DNA of 64,000 bases from Cephalotus follicularis (lineage: Eukaryota; Streptophyta; Magnoliopsida; Oxalidales; Cephalotaceae): contig BDDD01000980.1 in assembly GCA_001972305.1 (NCBI GenBank), forward strand, positions 266,594-330,593, written 5' to 3'. Shown here in pieces: positions 10,640 to 20,848 of this stretch. A program made the position numbers and the translations under genes. Within the stretch, counting starts at the first letter, position 1. Each line of letters begins with the position of its first letter. The notes under the pieces are model-generated. The model was not told the DNA's origin. It made no database searches and was given only the letters and a program-made list of their open reading frames with translations.

Positions 10640-11925
10640 CCTGATGAGGCTTGGATAAGAAGCGAATTGTTACATGCGGCACATAAATCACGGTATAGCA
10701 TACATCCTGGCAGCACAAAAATGTATCAAGATATGAGAACTTACTGGTGGTCCGGTATGAAGAAAGAGGTTGCTGATTATGTCGCAAAGTGTTATACTTG
10801 TCAGACTGTCAAGGCTGAGCACCAGAGGCCAGCGGGTTTGTTGCAGCCTTTACCAATTCCAGAGTGGAAATGGGAGCATGTGACGATGGATTTTGTTTCG
10901 GGCTTTCCTTTGACTTGAAATCGTCACAATGCGGTATGGGTTATTGTGGATCGGCTTACCAAATCGGCCCACTTTTTACCTACCCAAGTCACAGATTCCG
11001 CGAGCAAGTTGGCTCGGTTATACATCAAGGAGATCGTGAGGTTGCACGGTGTCCCTGTGAGTATAGTTTGTGACCGAGATTTGATCTTCACTTCCAACTT
11101 TTGGAAGAGGTTTCAGACAGATTTTGGGACGAAGCTGAACTTGAGCACGGCTTTCCACCCACAGACAGATGGTCAGTCAGAGCGTACTATCCAGACCTTG
11201 GAGGATATGCTCCGAGTTTGTATTATTGACTTTGCTGGTACTTGGGAGGACCACATTCCTCTGATAGAGTTTTCTTACAATAACAGCTATCATTCCAGCA
11301 TCGGTATGGCTCCGTATGAGGCTTTGTACGGAAGGAAGTGTAGATCACCCATCTGTTGGGATAAGGTCGGTGAGCGACCTTTGCTTGGGTCGGATCTGGT
11401 AGAGGAGACTTCTGAGAAGATCAGGTTCATCAGAGAGAAACTGCTTGCTGCTCAAAGCAGGCAGAAGAGCTATATGAACAGCGTCAAGAGGAGGCCTCTG
11501 ACCTTCGACGTTGGTGATCATGTATTTCTGAAGGTTTCGCCTTGGAAGGGCATACAGAGATTTGGGAGAAACGGCAAGTTAGCTCCACGCTACATTGGTC
11601 CTTCCGAGATCTTAGAGAGGGTCGGGGAGGTGGCTTATCAGCTTGCTTTGCCTCCTGCACTGTCAAATGTGCATGATGTCTTCCATGTGTCGATGCTGAG
11701 GAGATATATTCGAGACCCGTCACATGTCTTGAATTATGATTCCGTTCCTGTGCGAGATGACTTTCTTGCGAGGAGTTACCGGTACAGATTTTGGATCAGA
11801 AGATGCAGGTATTGAGGAATCGAACCATTCCTATGGTAAAGGTTCAGTGGCAATTCCATCGACCCGATGAGGCGACTTAGGAACGCGAGGAAGACATTAG
11901 AGAGTGTTTCCCTCTTTTGTTTTAG
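10640..11925 (+). pseudogene. Integrase with C-terminal chromodomain-like end, element A (broken)
   Basis: The integrase starts with an HHCC zinc region (HAAHKS...CYTCQ), followed by the DD35E core: MDFVSGFP, IVCDRD, and GQSER with 35 residues between the last Asp and Glu. It goes on to [29 protein letters not shown], and [14 protein letters not shown]. The end (PMVKVQWQFHRPDEAT) looks like the divergent chromodomain of Tekay/Del chromoviruses. A stop lies at 10916 (CGA to TGA), a frameshift near 11770, and another TAG near 11878. The natural stop is at 11923. This end could direct insertion to heterochromatin (family knowledge, not seen here). Confidence 0.87.
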
Positions 11926-11951
11926 TATTGTTTTAATTTCGGGGATGAAAT

Positions 11952-11963
11952 TCCTTGAAGGGA
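11952..11963 (+). other. Polypurine tract region of element A
   Basis: CCTTGAAGGGA directly precedes the 3' LTR start TGTAACG, the place where plus-strand priming occurs in LTR elements. H has the fuller GAAGGAGGGG. Confidence 0.65.
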
Positions 11964-12312
11964 TGTAACGCCCGAGATTTTCATTAAAGTGTAATATTGT
12001 ATTTCCGATGTAATTTACGCTTTGAATTAATGAGAATTATGACTTTTCCCTTTTTGTAATGTTAAACTTGGGCAAAAGTTGAAGTGGGGAAGTGCTGATG
12101 CAGGGCGGGCAGCCGACTGCCCATGAGGGACAGTTGACTGGACCCCCTTGTGTGAAACCAGCAGATTGCTATGGGAAGCAGCCGGCTGGGGGTACGTCGG
12201 CAGAGATAGCCGACTGCCAGGTCTAGGCAATCGAGTGTCGATAGGTCTGGCAGTATAACGTGCGCGCCAGACTGTTGGCAGAAGTGGGTGTGTTTTTATG
12301 TGGGTGTCGGCC

Positions 12313-12343
<31 letters not shown>

Positions 12344-14196
12344 TGTTTTCCTCCATAAAAGACGCGTTTTCTTCCTCCAATCTTCACCATTTTCGCAGAA
12401 AGGAGAAGAGAGAATCAAAATGTGGAGAGGAATAGAAGGAAGTGTATGTGTTGTGGATCCAAAGAACCTTCTGTTGAGCTGTGGTTTTGGAAGCTTGGAC
12501 CAGTGGCGAGAACCGGATCTGTTGGAGTTGCTGGACGGATTCAGAGACTTGGAAACTCGGATTGGAACTTAAAGAGGTGGATTGTAATTCCTAACTTGGA
12601 ATTCTAAGGTAGGGGTAAATCTCATAATTATGATTTAAGTTTTGTTATAATGGAAGTTAATGGACGAAATGCATGCTATGGACTGTGTTATGAGCATAAA
12701 TGTGTGTTATTGTTGTTGAATGCTCGCTTTGGATTGGATTGAATTGAGAAAGACATGCATTTTCTGCTATTTTTGGCCTACTGATGTAAATCTAGTCGAC
12801 TGCCAAGGTGGCCAGCCGACTGGTGAGGAAGATCAGTCAGCTGTTCGGTGCGAACAGCCGGCTACTCAATAGGAAACAGCCGATTGGACGTAAGAACCAG
12901 TCGACTATTCATATGTTTGATAGAACATATTTGCAAAAGGTTGTGTAGTCGACTGCCAAGAGAGGGCAGCCGACTGAATGAGGTAGATAGCCGACTGTCA
13001 AGAGGAGACAGCCGACTGTTAAGGGAGGCAGCCGACTGTTGAAGGAAAACTGTCGACTGTCAAGAGACACAGCCGACTGGTTAGGGACTGACCCGTACTT
13101 TGAGCATATCTTTGAATTGCATTTTGATATGGAATGGATTGTTGACTGAATATGATTGAATTCTAAAGCGTTTTATCATTATTTGAAGTGAAAACATATA
13201 TTTTGATAAATGAGTGTTTTCAAGGGATTGAAACAGGGTTTTAAAGATGAATCACATTTTGAATAAATGTAGTAATTCCAGTATTTTGTAACCTATAAAC
13301 TACTTGGAAACGGTTTGATTTTGGATTGATTGATCGAAGTTTGTGTTTGGATTGATGCTGCGCTAGTTCCGTGGCGGAGGTCATGAGGACTGGGGGCGGG
13401 ATTGTGCGCCTAGGGGCCAGGAGTTGGCTAGGGACACCCACACTGATCGGATTGATGCTGCGCTAGTTCCGTGATGTGTCATGAGGACTAGGGGCGGGAT
13501 TGTGCGCCTAGGGGCCAGGAGATGGCTAGGGACACCCACAAACACTGTTTGCTTGACCTTTGTACAAGAAATAGCGGATTGATTGGATTGACTGGATTGA
13601 TTGGATTGGTCCTCCAGGACATGACTGTTTGATTGGTGATTGTAGCCACTTGGCATATTTGTGCCTTTGGAATAGATACATATACATATGTATATATGTA
13701 TTATGGTATATTATGCATTGCATCATGAGTGCATTCATTTCATGACATTCATTATCACTGGCCTTGAATTTCACTTATGATTTAGCCGAGTGAGGACAAA
13801 GGCTAACCCCCTACTATTGCAGATTGATGCAGTGTTATGGATATCGACCGTGCGCGGCCGAATCAGAGGGGTGATGGAGCTTTAATTGCTTAAAATAACT
13901 TTTAAACGGTGTATTAAAACATGTGTTATTTTGGATTAATGTATTAATGTACTAGTGATGTTGATCCAGTATCTGTTCACGCTCCGTTTGAGGGCATTTA
14001 ACAATGACTTATTGATGTTTATTGTTGTAGCATGTAGTATGGGATGCATGTTACGTTATAATTCGGCTTATATTTAAATGCTTTCGCAAGTTGTTAATGG
14101 ATATGGAAAGTTTAAAATTTATGGTAAATTGCATAAGCCGGATTTATATGTTGATTGCCACCACTTTTATTGTTGTTTGTAAAATGGGGTGTGACA
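11964..14196 (+). repeat. Element A 3' LTR (2233 bp)
   Basis: Starts TGTAACGCCC and ends GGTGTGACA. It carries the same ordered parts as the 5' LTR: GA run (12313-12340), CATAAAAG (12354), donor (12609), phased array (12949, 12969, 12990, 13011, 13031, 13052, 13072), inverted repeat (13782-13806), acceptor (13822) and terminal stems (14031-14050; 14065-14139). It is followed by TSD ATTTC. Confidence 0.95.
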
Positions 14197-14679
14197 ATTT
14201 CCTTATATATCAGCTCTTACATAAGTGAATTGAGAGTTAGAAATATCACTGAAAAGAGAGAGATCATCTATTGTATTGAGTCTGCATACTAAATTGGAGT
14301 TTCAATGTGAAGGTAGAAGCTTGAATTGGAAACTGGTAAGCTACTGATCTAATTTCAGTTGATATTATAGTTAATCAGTTATGTATAGCCATTGATTACG
14401 TTCTATATATCTACTGTTAACATGAAACTAGATTGAATTCTGTAAATTGGAGTTAAACTAAATTGAAAGTGTAGTGAGCTATAAAGAGAAGAATCACTCA
14501 ATTGATTCTGGGATAGCAAATTGAGGTAGGTTGGATCACATGATTTTGAACAAATAACATGTATTACGTGTTATGATGATTGACATATGATTGCATGTTG
14601 ATATTGGAGTGAATTGGATTGAGAATTGTACTGTCATGTTTTATGCCTCTTATTGTGAATCGATATTCTGGGAAGAACA

Positions 14680-14790
14680 GTCGACTGTTTAGGATAACAG
14701 CCGACTACTCAATGCAAATAGTTGACTATTCATGAGAGACAGTCGACTGTGCAAGGGAAACAGCCGACTATTCAAGAGAAACAGTTGACT
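14680..14790 (+). repeat. 21-bp phased array of GYYGACT sites (B 5' LTR)
   Basis: Spacings are 20, 21, 21, 21 and 21 bp. The B 3' LTR copy (24302, 24322, 24343, 24364, 24385, 24406) has the same spacing and more intact GTCGACT cores. Differences between the two are mostly CG to TG or CA. Confidence 0.85.
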
Positions 14791-15652
14791 GTTTAAGAGA
14801 CTGTCAACGTTTTAGTAAGAATTATCAACACTTAAGTGCCTATTTCAAGTGTAAGGCTAGTGTTTACACTAGCTTCCATAGAGGATGATTCCAACAATCA
14901 ATCCTTGCTATGTGTAATCATATTATAAGGACCGAACAATTTAGGTATCCACTGTTTGAATGCATGTCTTGCTATTGATTGTACTCTTTGATCCTTGAAC
15001 TACTAATGTTACTATTATGCAATTACATATTGCTACTACTACTGTTATTGATAGTTTATATCTATCGAAGTGTTTTGTAAATACTATTGTTTCAAGGATT
15101 TTAATTATCGAATGCTATATGCATAATTTAAGGTTTTCAACTAATGTTTTTAAATAAAACCTAGTGTTATTGTATTGATTTCTCCAAGTGAGAACTAATG
15201 AAGTGTTTTACTGTTTTCTTAAATGAAAACTCAGTGTACTATTGTTGTTCCCTCAAAATGGGAACTTACTGAAGTGTTTTACTATTTTCACAAAATGAGA
15301 TTTTACCGAACTATTTTACTGTTCTCAAAATGAGACTACGGATATATTACATTATGTATGTAATAATCTATATTGTACTGTACTATTTGTGATTGATAGT
15401 TTCTGATGGTCATGTGATCGGAGTGCATCACGAACTACAGAGGTGAGCATATGTGCCAGGAGTTCGCTAGAGCTTATACACCAAATTTATCTGCAACGCA
15501 GATCATGAGTGTTTTACTGTTTTGGTGCATCGTTGGGGCTAGGAGGTAGCAATAGATGACACCCACTACTTGTCTTTGGACAACTTGATTGTTTGTACCC
15601 TTGTGCGGTATGATTAATACTTGACTGATTGTAGCCACTTGGCATGATTTCT

Positions 15653-15684
<32 letters not shown>

Positions 15685-15949
15685 CACTGTTTTAAAAATA
15701 TAAACGGCCATACATGATTGCATCTTTATACTCATTGCCATGCATACTTCCTACTTGGCCGAGTGAGGACAAAGGCTAATACCTACAATTTCATATTGAC
15801 AAGGAGATTGGAGGTGTGCTGCTTAAGCTGTACTTGGAGGCTTCTATTTTTAAGGTTGTTAAAGTGTACTGTAATAAAGTCATACTCTTGTTGTTATATT
15901 TACATTGATAATATAAAATATATATAACTTATACTGTAGTGAGCTTAAG

Positions 15950-16052
15950 CATGTAGTATGGGCTACATGTGTATGCGTTTTTAAATAATCCAGTATGAAT
16001 GAATGCTTCCGCAAAAGTTTTAAATTTTTTATGATTGGTAAATACTGGATTA
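15950..16052 (+). promoter_or_regulatory. Two-stem structure near the B 5' LTR end
   Basis: Stem I: CATGTA (15950-15955) with TACATG (15964-15969), loop GTATGGGC; it can extend inward by one G-C pair. Stem II: TAATCCAGTAT (15986-15996) with ATACTGGATTA (16042-16052), perfect over 11 bp. The sequence differs fully from stem II of H and S2, yet the pairing is kept. Confidence 0.7.
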
Positions 16053-16094
16053 ATTGATAACCATGTGTTAAATAAAAGCGGGGTGTGACAAGCA

Positions 16095-16106
16095 TGGTAT
16101 CAGAGC
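16095..16106 (+). other. Primer-binding site of element B (initiator tRNA-Met)
   Basis: TGGTATCAGAGC, a perfect match, 4 bp after the LTR end. Confidence 0.92.
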
Positions 16107-16201
16107 TTATATTAAATTATAAACTATCACTAGGATACTATCGTCGAAAACTAAATGAATTGTTTCCTGATGATTAATATCATTTCCTTATAGGAAACAA
16201 A

Positions 16202-17040
16202 ATGGATCGCCGAAGAGGCAGATGGGGAAGGCCAAGAGCAGATGAAGGGAATAATGCCCCACCAATGAATGATGAAAGAAGTGCTCTAGATCGCATGGTG
16301 GATGTATTTCAACAACTAGTGGAAGCTAATGCGGCAAATATGGTAGAGCTGCATCACATGGATGAAGTGAATCAAGCATAGCAGCAAGCTCCTGAAGTTT
16401 ATCATGCTGGTGGATTTGGAAGAGACTTAGAGAGGTTTATGAGGTAGATTCCTCCAATGTTCAAGGGAGAGCTTGATGACACTGTGGAGGAACAGTGGAT
16501 GAAGGACACGGAGAAGATATTTTCTGCACTTGAGTGTACGGATCAACAAAAGTTGAACTTTGTTGCTTACCACTTATGGGGAGATGTTACCCATTGGTGG
16601 GAGATGATTGAGGCGAAGTGGGAATCTCTTGATCTTAATAGAACTTGGGACAGATTCCAGTCCGAGTTCTCGAAGGATGATGCTAATGAAAGGAGAATGG
16701 AGAGAGCTCGTGGTTCTCAATCGAGACCTGCTTATTCACAAGGTCAAGGAAGCAATAATCCCTCTGGATCATCGAAGTATAGCAATAAGGGACAAGGAAG
16801 TTATCGACAAAACACTTCTCGTTCAAGAACTCCTAACCGAAGCAACCAACAGAGTTCTGGAGGGTTTAGTTTCTGTGGTATTTCAAACCATCATGAAAGT
16901 GTTTCCTGGAAGAAAGTAGGGAAATGCCTGAGATGTGGCTTGCAAGAGCATCAGTTGAAAGATTGTCCGTTAGTGAGAGTCCAATAAGGAAGTGCTGGAG
17001 CTAGTGGAAGCGGCGGAACTGTTCAACCGCGGAAGGATAC
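16202..17040 (+). pseudogene. gag of element B (internally deleted, broken)
   Basis: The start at 16202 reads Met-Asp-Arg-Arg-Arg-Gly-Arg. The capsid motifs PPMFKGELDDT, YHLWGDVTHWWE and WDRFQSEF are present, but the next portion (from the LETYVPPIERER motif to before the ERARGSQSRP region, about 100 residues by comparison with A and H) is gone, joined in frame near 16668. The first knuckle is degenerate (FCGISNH); the second is intact (CLRCGLQEHQLKDC). Stops are at 16379, 16445 and 16985. The deletion keeps the frame. It may predate insertion (a non-autonomous copy mobilised in trans) or be later; this cannot be decided here. Confidence 0.85.
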
Positions 17041-17600
17041 TGGAAAGGGAATAATGAAAGGTAGAGTATACACTTTATCTAAGGAAGATGTACCAGAGTC
17101 TACTTCTGTTGTGGGAGGTACCATGTTCATATCTGGTATATTAGCTCGGGTGTTGATTGACCCTGGAGCCACACACTCATTCATTGCATCATGTTTTCTG
17201 TATGACTTGCATTGTTTTTCTGCTTGTTTACCTTATGTGCTGGAGGTGAATACTCCAACTGGTGACTGTTTACTAATTGAAATCGTAGTGAATAACTGTG
17301 AGATCACGATAGCTGGGGTTCAGTTATTTGCTGATCTGATTGTACTACCGATCCAAGATTTTGATGTTATCTTAGGGATGGACTGGCTATATATACATCG
17401 AGCTTGTGTTGATTGTTACAATAAGGTGGTGAATTTTCATCTGTCAGATGGAACTGTATTTCAATTCTTGGGAGAGAAAACTACTTCTGCTCCAATTATT
17501 TCTTTCACTCGAGCGCAGAAATATCTCGAGAAGGGACGTGAAGGTTATTTGGCGTATGTGGTTAATCATATAAAAGATACACCTAGTTTGGAACAAATAC
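17041..17600 (+). pseudogene. Protease domain of element B (active site altered)
   Basis: Aspartic protease of the Pol polyprotein, with [22 protein letters not shown] at the start. The active site reads Asp-Pro-Gly ([12 protein letters not shown]) instead of the usual Asp-Ser/Thr-Gly. [20 protein letters not shown] follows, then the [13 protein letters not shown] linker that A has lost. No stop or frameshift lies in this domain. Confidence 0.85.
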
Positions 17601-18960
17601 TTGCTGTCTGCGAATTCTCTGATGTGTTTCCCGCAGATCTTGTTTCACTGCCACCAGAAAGAGGCATGGAGTTCAGTATTGATCTTGTACCTGGTACTAC
17701 TCTGATTTCTAAAGCTCCATATCGTATGGCTCCTGCTGAACTGAAGGAATTGAAGGTGCAATTGCAAGATTATCTTGATAAGGGATTTATCAGACCGAGT
17801 GTATCACCATGGGGAGCACCAGTTTTGTTTGTAAAGAAGAAGGATGGGTCGATGAGGTTATGCATTGATTATCGGTTGTTGAATCAAGTAACTGTAAAGA
17901 ACAAATATCCTCTTCCACACATTGAGGAGTTGTTCGATCAACTACAAGGCTCAACTGTATTCTCTAAACTTGATTTGAGGATAGGCTATCAGCAGTTAAG
18001 GATTCGCAAGGGTGCTGTTGAGAAGACTGCTTTTCGAACTAGATATGGACACTATGAGTTCCTAATACTACCGTTTGGTTTGACGAATGCTCCTGCAACA
18101 TTCATGTGTTTAATGAATCGAGTATTTCAACCCAATCTGGATTAGTTTGTTGTTATCTTTTTGGACGACATTCTGATATATTCGAAGAGTATTGAGGATC
18201 ATATGCAACATCCGAAGATTGTGTTGCAAACATTGCGGAATGAGCGCTTATTTGCCAAATTTAGTAAATGTGGATTTTTGCTGGATCATGTGACTTTCCT
18301 TAGCCACATTGTATCGAGTGAAGGGTTATCGGTGGATCCTTCAATGATTGAGAGTATTGTGAATTGGCAACAGTCGAAGAATGTTTCTAAAGTTCGTAGC
18401 TTCTTGGGATTGGGTGGCTATTATCGAAGGTTTATTGAAGGGTTTTCAAAGATTGCTATACCGTTGACTCGATTGACTCAGAAGAAGTCAAATTTTGATT
18501 GGGATGATGCTTGTGAAGCATGTTTTCAAGAACTGAAGAGTCGATTGATTACTGCTCCTGTTTTGGCATTACTTGAGGGTAATGAAGATTTTACTGTATA
18601 TAGTGATGCTTCTGGGAAAGGTTTGGGATGTGTTCTCATGCAACGTGGTCAAGTAATTGCTTATGCTTCAAGGAAACTGAAACCGTATGAGGAAAATTAT
18701 CCTATACATGATTTTGAATTGGCAGCCATAGTATTCACTTTACAGAAATAATGACATTACCTCTATGGTGCTCAATTTGAGATATTCACCGACCACAAAA
18801 GTTTGAAGTACTTGTTTTTTTAGAAGGATTTGAATATGAGACAGAGAAGGCGGGTTGAATTCTTCAATGATTATAACTATAATATTCAATACCATCCATG
18901 GAAGGCGAATGTTGTGGCGGATGCCTTGAGTCGCAAACCAATGATTATTGGTGCGATGGT
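17601..18960 (+). pseudogene. Reverse transcriptase and RNase H of element B (stops only)
   Basis: RT motifs are in order: [40 protein letters not shown] (motif A), FGLTNAP and IFLDDILIYS (catalytic Asp-Asp). RNase H keeps VYSDASGKG, the DFELAAI Glu, FTDHKS and ADALSR. In-frame stops are at 18143 (CAG to TAG), 18749 (TAA) and 18821 (TAG). No frameshift is present: the whole gag-pol from 16202 to 20479 stays in one frame. Decay has therefore been by point nonsense changes only, unlike F. Confidence 0.88.
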
Positions 18961-19189
18961 TTCTCAGTGGAAGCTATTGGAGGATTTTCATAGATGGAAT
19001 CCGTTCATGGTTTTCATAGGAGTTAATGTGGCAAGCCTTAGAGCAGAACCGGAACTTCTTGATCGCATCATGAATGCTCAGTTCAGTGACATGGAATTGT
19101 GGAACATTCGTGAGAATTTAGATCTTGACTCTGAATTCTCCATACATGCTAATGTTATACTGAGGTTCCAAGGGAGAGTATGTGTTCCG

Positions 19190-20479
19190 GAGGACGATGG
19201 TTTGCCAGATGACCTACTGCAGCAAGCTCATAAATCACAGTACAGTGTACATCCGGGTAGCTCTAAGATGTGGCATGATATAAAAAGAAACTACTGGTGG
19301 AGTGGCATGAAGAGAGACATTGCTGAATTTATGGCAAGATGTTTGACTTGACAGAGGGTCAAGGCAGAACATCAGAAACCTACCGGATTGTTATAGTCTT
19401 TACCAGTAGCGGAATGGAAGTGGGAACATGTGACCATGGATTTCGTGTCGGGCTTGCCAAGGTCGCAGAATCGTCATGAAGCAGTATGGGTTATCGTGGA
19501 CAGACTCACCAAATCTGCTCACTTTCTTCCGATGAACATGACATATTCTATCAAGAAGTTAGCTTGACTGTATATTCGGGAGATTGTGAAGTTACATGGA
19601 GTGCCAGTTAGTATTGTTTGTGACTGTGATGCAAGGTTTACTTCAAGGTTCTTAAGGAAGTTTCAATCAGCTATGGGAACGACCTTGAACTTTAGTTCTA
19701 CATTTCATCCACAGACTGATGGACAGTCTGAGCATACCATTCAAACCCTAGAAGATATGCTTCGGGCTGGTGTTATTGATTTTGCTGGAAGTTGGGAGGA
19801 TCATATTCCACTTATTGAATTCTCCTATAACAACGGTTATCATTCTAGCATTGGGATGGCTCCTTATGAAGCCTTATACAGAAGGAAATGTAGATCTCCT
19901 ATATGCAGGGAGGAAGTGGGTGAAAGACAGGTACTGGGACCGGACCTTGTCCAAGAGACTGCTGATAAAGTGATGATTGTCAAGAAAAGGTTACTTGCTA
20001 CACATAGTCGGCAGAAAAGTTATGCCGATAGAAGGAAAAGGAAGTTGGAATTCGAGAAGGGAGATCATGTTTTTCTGAGAATCTCGCATTCGTAAGGGAT
20101 ATCCAGATTTGGCCAGAAAGGGAAGTTAGCTCCACGGTATATCGAACCGTATAAGATCCTAGAGAGAGTTGCGGAAGTAGCATATCAAATCGCACTACCA
20201 CCCAACTTATCGAATGTACACAACGTATTTCATGTTTCCATGCTACGGAAATATGTACCTGATCCTTCTCATGTGTTGAGCTATGATCCTGCATTTATCA
20301 TTGATAATTTATCATATGAAGAAAGGCCAATGAGGATTATTGACCGAAAGGAGAAAGTTATGAGGAATAAGACTATTCCTATGGTAAAGGTACTATGGCA
20401 GTTTCACGAAGCTGAAGAAGCTACATGGGAACGTGAAGCTGAAATGATAGAAACATTTCCTCATTTGTTTGGAATGTAA
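19190..20479 (+). pseudogene. Integrase with chromodomain-like end, element B (stops only)
   Basis: HHCC region (HKSQYSVHPG ... CLTxQ with the last Cys position followed by a stop), then the DD35E core MDFVSGLP, IVCDCDARFTS and GQSEHT. The C-terminal part has GDHVFLRIS, APRYIEPYKILERV and [14 protein letters not shown]. The end PMVKVLWQFHEAEEATWERE is the clearest chromodomain-like tail in the window. Stops are at 19349 (TGA), 19394 (TAG), 19565 (TGA) and 20093 (TAA); the natural stop is at 20477. Confidence 0.87.
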
Positions 20480-20504
20480 AGGCTAAATTTGAGGACGAAT
20501 TTTC

Positions 20505-20519
20505 TGTAAGGATAGGGAA
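20505..20519 (+). other. Polypurine tract region of element B
   Basis: The purine-rich AAGGATAGGGAA runs up to the 3' LTR start (TGAAATAACT). F has the cleaner AAGGAGGGGGAA at the same place (41149-41160). Confidence 0.65.
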
Positions 20520-20848
20520 TGAAATAACTGCAATTTTAAATTCGATGTATATTGTACAATTAATGATTAAGATATACATTGAATTAAAATGTAATGCTTA
20601 ATTGTCCTTTGGATTGAGCTAATTGTTGCTACTGAATTGAACTGAGGGCTTAATTGTATGGCATTAAATTAAAGGATGGATCATTGGAAAGAAACTTAAA
20701 GGAAAAGTTTAGCAAACAGCCGACTGTTTGGGGAAATAGCCGATTGGGCAATTCATAAAGGGAACAATCGACTGTTAGAGAAAACAGTTGACTGGTAGAC
20801 ACATGAAGGAACAGCCGACTGTCTGAGAAAGCAGTCGACTGGTAGAGC
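20520..20848 (+). repeat. Element B 3' LTR, segment 1
   Basis: Aligns with 910-1244 of the 5' LTR, including the six paired palindromic sites. It ends AGAGC (20844-20848), the TSD of S2. Confidence 0.92.

Larger units (their letters stand above)
4971..14196 (+). mobile_element. Element A: complete 9.2-kb Ty3/gypsy Tekay/Del-like retrotransposon
   Basis: A has a 5' LTR (4971-7199), primer-binding site, gag, protease, RT, RNase H, integrase, purine tract and 3' LTR (11964-14196), flanked by TSD ATTTC (4966-4970, 14197-14201). It is inserted in the B 5' LTR 1 bp upstream of B's TATA-like TTATATAT. By-eye LTR differences over the first 190 bp are 7 (about 4%), nearly all transitions. The coding region has 8 nonsense codons and 2 frameshifts. 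Confidence 0.95.
14197..16090 (+). repeat. Element B 5' LTR, segment 3
   Basis: Begins with the second ATTTC and then a TATA-like TTATATAT (14203-14210). It holds a six-site phased array (14680, 14700, 14721, 14742, 14763, 14784), the conserved inverted repeat (15755-15779), stem I (15950-15969, CATGTA/TACATG) and a perfect 11-bp stem II (15986-15996 with 16042-16052). The LTR ends GGTGTGACA at 16090. An AT-repeat tract lies near 15650-15690. Confidence 0.92.
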
